Positions 1 to 4,611 of a stretch of 9,593 nt of DNA are shown piece by piece. How positions within the stretch are numbered: the stretch's first letter is position 1; every line of letters starts with the position of its first letter. The notes below the pieces were generated by a model. The model saw only the letters and a list, made by a program, of their open reading frames with translations, was not told the origin of the DNA and searched no databases. A program made the translations under genes and the position numbers. The stretch comes from Thermoplasmata archaeon. GTDB lineage: Archaea > Thermoplasmatota > Thermoplasmata > RBG-16-68-12 > JAGMCJ01. Location: the NCBI GenBank assembly GCA_023129265.1, contig JAGMCJ010000196.1, forward strand, positions 1 through 9,593, written 5' to 3'.

Positions 1-238
1 CCCGCCCGAGAACGAGCGCCACCTGGACGTCCCGATTTCCAGGCGGGTCGTCTCGTCCCTCGGCAGGCTCCAGCTGCTCACGGTCAAAATCGAGGCGGAA
101 AAGGCGGTACCAGTCTACAAGGAATCCGGAGCTATCACCAGTCTCGCGGATGCGGACGGCTACATAGAGATTCCGATTAGCACCGAGCTCGTCGAGAAGG
201 GAGAGCTCGTTCACGTGAAGCTGTTCAGGCCAGTCTGA
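1..238 (+). CDS. moeA: MoeA-type molybdopterin molybdenumtransferase, C-terminal fragment
   Basis: Only the last 78 codons are present; the reading frame is open from base 2 and ends at TGA 236-238, and the 5' part lies outside the window. The fragment has the look of the C-terminal beta-barrel domain (domain IV) of MoeA. It contains a segment reading RLQLLTVKIEAEKAVPVYK, then GAITSLADADGYIEIP, and ends GELVHVKLFRPV; the Gly-Tyr-Ile-Glu-Ile-Pro box followed by a Gly-Glu-x-Val-x-Val tail is typical. MoeA inserts molybdate (or tungstate) into adenylylated molybdopterin in the cytoplasm, the last step of molybdenum-cofactor synthesis. Archaeal MoeA may carry an extra periplasmic-binding-like domain; that cannot be judged here. 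The 3' end overlaps the convergent UPF0179 gene by 14 bases. The family call is from pattern recognition of a short piece, so the precise paralogue is uncertain. Confidence 0.8.
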   Translation, partial: PPENERHLDVPISRRVVSSLGRLQLLTVKIEAEKAVPVYKESGAITSLADADGYIEIPISTELVEKGELVHVKLFRPV

Positions 239-650
239 CCCACTTTAGCGGGCGTTTCCGAGGGCACTTGACTTTCTCCTTCACCTCGATTATTGTGGCC
301 TTCTGGCGGTCCTTCAGCCCCAGAGGATGACAGAGCCGATAGTGCTCGCAACCGATTTCCCCGCACTTCGGGAACTCGAGCGTCACCGTAGAGCCCTCAA
401 CGGCGGACTTCACACTGACGACGGCATCGACCGGAACGGTCTCCACCTCAACGACCCGTACGCCGTCCTCGTGAACCCGGCAGCTGTGGTGCAACCTCCT
501 TACAGAACTGATCCGATATCTCTTCCCCTCTTCGAGGTTGAAGCAGACTCCCTTGAGCCTGCAATCCTTGCATTCAGAGAGGGGCCCAGTGTACACGAAC
601 TCGTTTCCTTCTTTAACCTGCCTTTCGCCGATGAGAGTGACTAGGACCAT
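225..650 (-). CDS. UPF0179 family Cys-rich protein
   Basis: This is a 141-residue conserved archaeal protein of unknown function. The N-terminus (VTLIG near the start, then EFVYTGP, then a CxxCRLKxVCxNL box) and an R-x-Y-x-I-x-x-VR stretch are the features I recognise as UPF0179. Eight cysteines are visible from the chosen start: C27, C30, C36, C57, C96, C101, C107 and C129, with CxxC-x5-C and C-x4-C-x5-C spacings. A bound metal or iron-sulfur cluster is therefore plausible but not shown. I prefer ATG at 650 over the in-frame GTG at 659. A GGGGTG ribosome-binding site lies six bases before the ATG, and family members start close to VTLIG. It follows egsA by only 15 bases on the same strand, so the two are probably one transcript. 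Its 3' end overlaps the convergent moeA gene. Confidence 0.85.
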   Translation of the reverse strand: MVLVTLIGERQVKEGNEFVYTGPLSECKDCRLKGVCFNLEEGKRYRISSVRRLHHSCRVHEDGVRVVEVETVPVDAVVSVKSAVEGSTVTLEFPKCGEIGCEHYRLCHPLGLKDRQKATIIEVKEKVKCPRKRPLKWVRLA

Positions 651-656
651 TACGTA

Positions 657-662
657 CACCCC
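657..662 (-). promoter_or_regulatory. Ribosome-binding site of the UPF0179 gene
   Basis: On the minus strand the sequence reads GGGGTG, then six bases, then ATG at 650. This site decides the start: it overlaps the alternative GTG codon at 659, which therefore cannot be served by it. It sits in the 15-base gap after the egsA stop codon, consistent with internal translation of a bicistronic mRNA. Confidence 0.6.
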
Positions 663-665
663 TTT

Positions 666-1751
666 TTAGATCACTTTCGTGATCGAGGCCAGATGTTCTG
701 CGGCCTCGTGGGTCAGCCCTTCGTCGCCGAGGATTGTGTATCTCTCCTTGTTGATTTCGTGGGCGTGAATCAAAGCCTCAATTATCTCGTCGTCCGTAAC
801 TCCGAGACTCCGGGCGGTCGTAGGTGCGCCGATTGTAAGCAGCGCCTCTCGAATCCTTTCCCAATCCCCGCCGTGAAGGTACATCATCATGATCGTTCCC
901 ACGCCGCACTGTTCGCCGTGCAGTCCGGGCTTTTCTGCTAACATGTCCAGGGCGTGGGAGAACTTGTGTTCTGACCCGCTTGCGGGACGTGAACTTCCCG
1001 CAATGCTCATTGCGACGCCGGAGGACACCAGCGCCTTAGCAACAAACCAGGCGGACTCCTCCAACCTGGGTTTGATTGATCCTGCATTCTCGATAAGAAG
1101 ACTGGCGGTCATCCTGGACAGGGAGGCCGCATAGCTGCTGAAGTACTCGTTCTTCAGCTTTCTCGCCAGTATCCAGTCCTTCACCGCCGTGGAGTTGGAT
1201 ATGATGTCCCCGCAACCGGCCGCCAGGAGCTTGTAAGGGGACTCTGCCAGAATCGCAGTGTCCATAATGACCGCCAGGGGCGTGCGGGCTGCGACAGACA
1301 TCCTTCCACTCTCACTGCTGAGTGAGCCTCTTGATGAAACGATGCCATCATGGGAGGCCGCCGTGGCAACGCTCAGGAAGGGCAGGCCAACCTTGTTCGA
1401 GGAGCACTTCGCCACGTCAATAGGTCTGCCCCCGCCCACACCGAGCACGAAATCGAAGCCACCGCCCTTCAAGCGATCCGCCGTCGAGTCAACAATATCC
1501 ACGGAGGCGTCCTCGACCACATGATGTTCGACCGAGAAATCCTCTCCCTGAAGTGTCTCGGCGACTTTGTTTCCGGCTATCTCCTTAGTGGTGGGGTCGC
1601 AGACGATTAGGGCCTTATTTCCCATCTTCAACTCAGCGCACACGCTTCCGACATCGAGAATCGCATCGTGCCCGATGACGACCTTCCTAGGCAACTCCAT
1701 GGCCTTGGATTTCGTGAAGTCCTCTACGCTGTTCGTGTGGTGCGCTGACAA
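666..1751 (-). CDS. egsA: sn-glycerol-1-phosphate dehydrogenase (NAD(P)+)
   Basis: The enzyme reduces dihydroxyacetone phosphate to sn-glycerol-1-phosphate, the backbone of archaeal ether lipids, in the cytoplasm. The 361-residue product shows the family marks in order: dinucleotide-binding GVGGGRPIDVAK (104-115), AASHDGI (131-137), a GDIISN segment with likely zinc ligand D182, SRPASGSEHKFSHALD with likely ligand H262 (254-269), and LHGEQCGVGT with likely ligand H278. Zinc ligands are assigned by analogy with glycerol dehydrogenases. The start is TTG at 1751, supported by GGAGAG six bases upstream and a TATA box about 50 bases upstream. An alternative ATG at 1700 would give 344 residues beginning MELPRKVV, which is closer to the usual N-terminus but has no clear ribosome-binding site. 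The gene heads a probable operon with UPF0179. Confidence 0.95.
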   Translation of the reverse strand: MSAHHTNSVEDFTKSKAMELPRKVVIGHDAILDVGSVCAELKMGNKALIVCDPTTKEIAGNKVAETLQGEDFSVEHHVVEDASVDIVDSTADRLKGGGFDFVLGVGGGRPIDVAKCSSNKVGLPFLSVATAASHDGIVSSRGSLSSESGRMSVAARTPLAVIMDTAILAESPYKLLAAGCGDIISNSTAVKDWILARKLKNEYFSSYAASLSRMTASLLIENAGSIKPRLEESAWFVAKALVSSGVAMSIAGSSRPASGSEHKFSHALDMLAEKPGLHGEQCGVGTIMMMYLHGGDWERIREALLTIGAPTTARSLGVTDDEIIEALIHAHEINKERYTILGDEGLTHEAAEHLASITKVI

Positions 1752-1757
1752 ATCGTT

Positions 1758-1763
1758 CTCTCC
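1758..1763 (-). promoter_or_regulatory. Ribosome-binding site of egsA
   Basis: The minus strand reads GGAGAG, six bases, then TTG at 1751. It favours the TTG start and a 17-residue N-terminal extension over the internal ATG at 1700, whose upstream bases show no purine-rich match. Confidence 0.5.
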
Positions 1764-1769
1764 ATGGAC

Positions 1770-1781
1770 GCTTCCAGAAGC
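1770..1781. other. Short inverted repeat at the predicted egsA transcription start
   Basis: GCTTC, two bases, GAAGC form a perfect 5-bp inverted repeat over the predicted start point. The 8-mer GCTTCTGG (minus strand, 1781-1774) recurs in the leader of the flavoprotein gene (8993-8986). Both are short enough to be chance; if real they would be an operator or a leader hairpin. Confidence 0.25.
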
Positions 1782-1799
1782 TGTTAATGATTCTCCGAC

Positions 1800-1809
1800 T
1801 ATTTAAAAA
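1800..1809 (-). promoter_or_regulatory. TATA box of the egsA-UPF0179 operon
   Basis: The minus strand reads TTTTTAAATA. Counting about 26 bases downstream from its centre puts the transcription start near 1778, leaving a leader of roughly 27 bases that contains the GGAGAG site. This is a good archaeal TATA match in an otherwise GC-rich region. Confidence 0.65.
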
Positions 1810-1851
1810 TGACCAACTCAATCTCAGGTGGCCAGACACACGGAGGGAGTG

Positions 1852-1866
1852 CTCGCTACGAGCGAG
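1852..1866. repeat. Inverted repeat CTCGCT-acg-AGCGAG
   Basis: A perfect 6-bp stem with a 3-base loop lies between the divergent TATA boxes, about 45 bp upstream of the egsA box. It could be an operator half-site pair or chance. No coding region overlaps it. Confidence 0.3.
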
Positions 1867-1898
1867 AACCCAAGGGAGGGCCACTTATGGATAATTGC

Positions 1899-1945
1899 TC
1901 TCGAGAAGCTCCTAGTCTTTGGTTTCCTGCTCCAGAATCTCGAGA
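1899..1945. promoter_or_regulatory. Two copies of the palindrome TCTCGAGA upstream of the TPR gene
   Basis: The 8-bp perfect palindrome TCTCGAGA occurs at 1899-1906 and again at 1938-1945, 39 bp apart. The second copy ends five bases before the TATA box of the TPR gene, where the BRE and a repressor or activator would contact DNA. Paired palindromes at a promoter suggest a dimeric regulator. The regulator is not identified here. Confidence 0.4.
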
Positions 1946-1950
1946 CAACA

Positions 1951-1958
1951 TTTAAAAG
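1951..1958 (+). promoter_or_regulatory. TATA box of the TPR gene (leaderless start)
   Basis: TTTAAAAG, centred near 1954, lies 26 bases before the ATG at 1980, the usual distance from an archaeal TATA box to the transcription start. The mRNA would therefore begin at or next to its start codon. This favours ATG 1980 over the in-frame TTG at 1971, which would lie upstream of the transcript. Confidence 0.6.
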
Positions 1959-1979
1959 CTGGACGTTCTCTTGACTCTA

Positions 1980-4235
1980 ATGATGCGACTGCTAGCAGCT
2001 TCGATGCCCAACCTACTGGTGGTCACTGGGAGAAAGGCCACCAACTCACGCCGAGCGGAGGAGGAGTTCCTTCGAGGCAATATCCTGTGTGACGAAAGGG
2101 ACTATCGCGAGGCAGTGGCTCACTACGACCAGGCGATTGACCTCGGTTTTGATGACGAGGTCGTCTTTAACAACAAGGGCGTGGCATTGGACTCTTTGGG
2201 CGAGCACAAGGCAGCGCTTGACTGCTATAAGCGGGCGGTGTCCCTGAACCCGGAATACGAGATCGCATGGTACAACATGGGCAACGCACATTCATATCTG
2301 AACGCCTACGACGATGCGGTCAAGTGCTACGATAAGGCTCTCAGCATCGACCCCGACTACAAGCTGGCGAGGTATGACAAGGGGCTGGCGCTTGCCCAGG
2401 CGGGAAAGGTCAGGCGGGCGATAGACGTCTATAACCAGATAGTGAAGGAGGATCCAAGCGACAAGGTGGCTTGGTTTCGCAAGGCGGCGCTTCTCGAGGA
2501 CTTTGGGCAGTTCGAGAAGGCCAAGGAGGCCTACGAGATTGCGGTTGAGATTGACCCTGACTTTGCCGATGCCTGGAACGGGATGGGCAACGCCCTTTAC
2601 GCCCTTGAAAGGTATGAAGAGGCGATAGACAGCTATGACAAGGCCCTGGAGATGGACCCCACGAACGCCGAGGCCTGGAACAACAAGGGCTTCACATTCT
2701 TCATGCTGGGGATCTTCGATGAGGCGCTGAAATGCTACGATGAAGCGTTGGAGATTAGGCCGGACTACAAGCACGCCTGGTATAACAAGGGCTACACCTA
2801 TCACGGGATGGACGAACTGGAGAGGGCCATCGAATGTTACCAGAGGGCCCTTGAAATGGACAGGGACGATGAGGTCCTCTGGAACAACATCGGGAACGCA
2901 TACTACAACCTGGGCAGTTATGAGGAGTCCATCCCCTACTTCTTCGAGGCAATCCGGGTCAACGCGGACTACGAGATAGCGTGGAACAACATAGGCAACG
3001 CGCTGAACAAGATGAGGAGATACGATGAGAGCATGGAATACCACGACAAATCGCTCAAGATAAAGCCGGATTTCGACTACGCACTGTACGCGAAAGGGTA
3101 CTCCATGGCTAAGGAAGGCAAGCTGGAGGAAGGCCTCGAGCTGATCGATCAGTCCCTGGAGCTTAACCCGAACTATGATCACGCGTGGCTCGCAAAGGCG
3201 GAGGTTCTCCTCGATATGAGCCGCCTAGAGGAAGCAAGAGACGCGCTCAACAACTCGCTCATTCTCAATCCAGCCTTCGACGAGGCCTGGATTCTCAGAG
3301 GTGAGGTTATGGCCAGAATGGGCAACTATGACGAGGCGGATTTCTGCTTCTCCGAGGCTCTTCGCTGCCTGGACCTCGCGATCGGGGCGGAACAGCACAC
3401 GCGCCATGCGCTCCTGGAAAAGGGGAAGCTGCTTCACAGACTTGGAATGTATGAAGAGGCGATCGTATGTTTCGACTCACTCTTGGAAATTAGGGAGGAC
3501 AGGGAGGCCTACGAGTGGAAGGCCAAAGTTCTCACAGACCTGGGAGATCTTGACAACGTCGTTTCCACCTGTGAGAAGGCAATCGACAGCGACATCGAGT
3601 CCCCGGAAGTGCTCCGTGCATTGGCGACAGCCCTTGAGATGCTTGACCGAAAGGAGGAGTCCCTTGACGCGTGCGAGCGTCTGCTGAAGGAAGAGGCTTC
3701 TGAGGATATGCTGTTGCTGAAAGCCAGGCTCCTCGCTGACCTGGGGCGATTCGGTGAGGCGATTGAGGCCGCGAACGTTGCTGTGAGCATCGACCCGAAG
3801 CACATGTCGGTCAGGTCCTACGTGCTTGAGAAGAGAGGGGATCTAGCGGGGGCGGTGGAAGCCCTCGACAAAGCCCTTCGCATCGACGCGAAGAACGACC
3901 TCCTGTGGTATCGAAGAGCCTCCCTTCTTGGCAGGACGGAGAGATTCAAGGAGGCTCTGCGTTCGCTGGACATAGCCATCGGGTTGAATGGTGATTCTGA
4001 GGTGTACTGGACGGAGAAGGGAGAACTTCTGACGAAGTTGGGGAAAAGCGAGAAGGCACTCGATTACTTCGATTCCGCCATTGCCATCAATGAGGGTTAC
4101 GCCGATGCTTGGCATCGTAAGGGAGAGGTGTTGAACGCCCTTGGAAGAAAGAAGGCCGCCAACGCGTGTGTTCGCCGAGCGGTGAGCCTAGACACGGATC
4201 TTGGCAGGGCTGGTGAGGACGAGAAGGGGGGATAG
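1980..4235 (+). CDS. Long TPR (tetratricopeptide) repeat protein
   Basis: This 751-residue protein is nearly all TPR. After about 25 basic and hydrophobic residues it runs through roughly 21 consecutive helix-turn-helix units, most exactly 34 residues with the TPR pattern (AWxNxGNAxxxLxxYxEAIxxYDKALxIxPDY). The first ten or so are the most regular. Unit 13 carries a five-residue insertion (around CLDLAIGAEQ) and unit 18 is short by about four residues; the last units are more diverged. It ends with a short charged tail (GRAGEDEKGG). TPR solenoids bind proteins, and this one would form a superhelix of two to three turns. No enzymatic domain is visible. The N-terminal stretch (MMRLLAASMPNLLVVTG) is weakly hydrophobic, but I do not call it a signal peptide because the repeats begin directly after it and no clear cleavage site is seen. 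The promoter faces that of egsA. The partner and role are unknown. Confidence 0.9.
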   Translation: MMRLLAASMPNLLVVTGRKATNSRRAEEEFLRGNILCDERDYREAVAHYDQAIDLGFDDEVVFNNKGVALDSLGEHKAALDCYKRAVSLNPEYEIAWYNMGNAHSYLNAYDDAVKCYDKALSIDPDYKLARYDKGLALAQAGKVRRAIDVYNQIVKEDPSDKVAWFRKAALLEDFGQFEKAKEAYEIAVEIDPDFADAWNGMGNALYALERYEEAIDSYDKALEMDPTNAEAWNNKGFTFFMLGIFDEALKCYDEALEIRPDYKHAWYNKGYTYHGMDELERAIECYQRALEMDRDDEVLWNNIGNAYYNLGSYEESIPYFFEAIRVNADYEIAWNNIGNALNKMRRYDESMEYHDKSLKIKPDFDYALYAKGYSMAKEGKLEEGLELIDQSLELNPNYDHAWLAKAEVLLDMSRLEEARDALNNSLILNPAFDEAWILRGEVMARMGNYDEADFCFSEALRCLDLAIGAEQHTRHALLEKGKLLHRLGMYEEAIVCFDSLLEIREDREAYEWKAKVLTDLGDLDNVVSTCEKAIDSDIESPEVLRALATALEMLDRKEESLDACERLLKEEASEDMLLLKARLLADLGRFGEAIEAANVAVSIDPKHMSVRSYVLEKRGDLAGAVEALDKALRIDAKNDLLWYRRASLLGRTERFKEALRSLDIAIGLNGDSEVYWTEKGELLTKLGKSEKALDYFDSAIAINEGYADAWHRKGEVLNALGRKKAANACVRRAVSLDTDLGRAGEDEKGG

Positions 4236-4267
4236 GGCGTGCGAGCTCAGTCCCACATGATAATTGA

Positions 4268-4287
4268 GGCGTTATCTTTTTAACGCC
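4268..4287. repeat. Perfect 7-bp inverted repeat between the TPR gene and the surface operon
   Basis: GGCGTTA, the loop TCTTTT, then TAACGCC form a perfect hairpin. With a two-base bulge it can be extended by ATT/AAT (4263-4265 and 4288-4290). It starts 33 bases after the TPR stop codon and its loop and right arm include the TATA-like box of the next gene. It may act as a 3' hairpin for the TPR mRNA, as an operator over the downstream promoter, or both. Confidence 0.5.
4276..4284 (+). promoter_or_regulatory. TATA-like box of the surface-protein operon
   Basis: CTTTTTAAC, centred near 4280, predicts transcription starting around 4306, about nine bases before ATG 4315. It lies inside the 4268-4287 inverted repeat. 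The position argues against the in-frame TTG at 4297 as a start. Confidence 0.45.
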
Positions 4288-4314
4288 AATCCATGATTGG
4301 ACGGACGTACCATA

Positions 4315-4611
4315 ATGACACCAACCGAAGTCTCCGACATTCCCAGGTCCAGGATCGCTAGAGACAGGATTCTCTTCTATCTCGGCATGGTGCTCATCGT
4401 CGTTGGGGGTCCAGTCCTCTCTCTCGGCTCCCTTGCTCACGACAGGTACAGCATCCCTGTCATCGGTGAGGCGTACGACGCATTTGGCTGGTTGAACACG
4501 TCATTCCTCATTGGCGGCATTGTGGTCCTTATCATTGGCATCGCGCTGGTCACTCTCTCTCTGCGCGGAGGGTTCATTGTTGGCTACCGAGGTCCGGAGG
4601 AGCTCTCATGA
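4315..4611 (+). CDS. Small two-helix membrane protein, unknown function
   Basis: The product has 98 residues, with two predicted membrane helices (about 19-41, rich in Leu/Val/Ile with a GGP kink, and 63-83). A basic N-terminal segment (RSRIARDR) precedes helix 1, a roughly 20-residue loop joins the helices, and an Arg follows helix 2 (SLRGG). By the positive-inside rule both ends would face the cytoplasm and the loop (DRYSIPVIGEAYDAFGWLN) the outside. I do not recognise the family. Its stop codon overlaps the start of the large surface protein (ATGA at 4608-4611), so the two are very likely translationally coupled. A role as partner, chaperone or anchor for that protein is inference from this arrangement only. 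ATG 4315 is preferred over TTG 4297 from the promoter position. Confidence 0.75.
   Translation: MTPTEVSDIPRSRIARDRILFYLGMVLIVVGGPVLSLGSLAHDRYSIPVIGEAYDAFGWLNTSFLIGGIVVLIIGIALVTLSLRGGFIVGYRGPEELS
4596..4602 (+). promoter_or_regulatory. Ribosome-binding site of the large surface protein
   Basis: GGAGGAG, five bases, then ATG at 4608: the strongest Shine-Dalgarno match in the window. It lies within the last codons of the small membrane protein gene, so re-initiation and direct initiation are both possible. Confidence 0.7.

Noticed and set aside
327..644. A 105-codon plus-strand frame over the UPF0179 gene
   Set aside because: Antisense to a conserved Cys-patterned family protein; no ribosome-binding site or known motif.
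1971..1979. TTG at 1971 as the TPR start codon
   Set aside because: The TATA box at 1951-1958 places the transcription start at about 1980, so the TTG would not be in the mRNA.
2292..3182. A 296-codon open frame on the minus strand inside the TPR gene
   Set aside because: It is a mirror of the TPR repeats: its sequence is periodic with low-complexity Val/Leu/Arg content and has no promoter or ribosome-binding site. The plus-strand TPR frame is unmistakable.
4236..4314. A small RNA or tRNA in the gap after the TPR gene
   Set aside because: Only 79 bases, with a single 7-bp hairpin that overlaps a TATA-like box; no tRNA fold or other conserved RNA pattern is visible.
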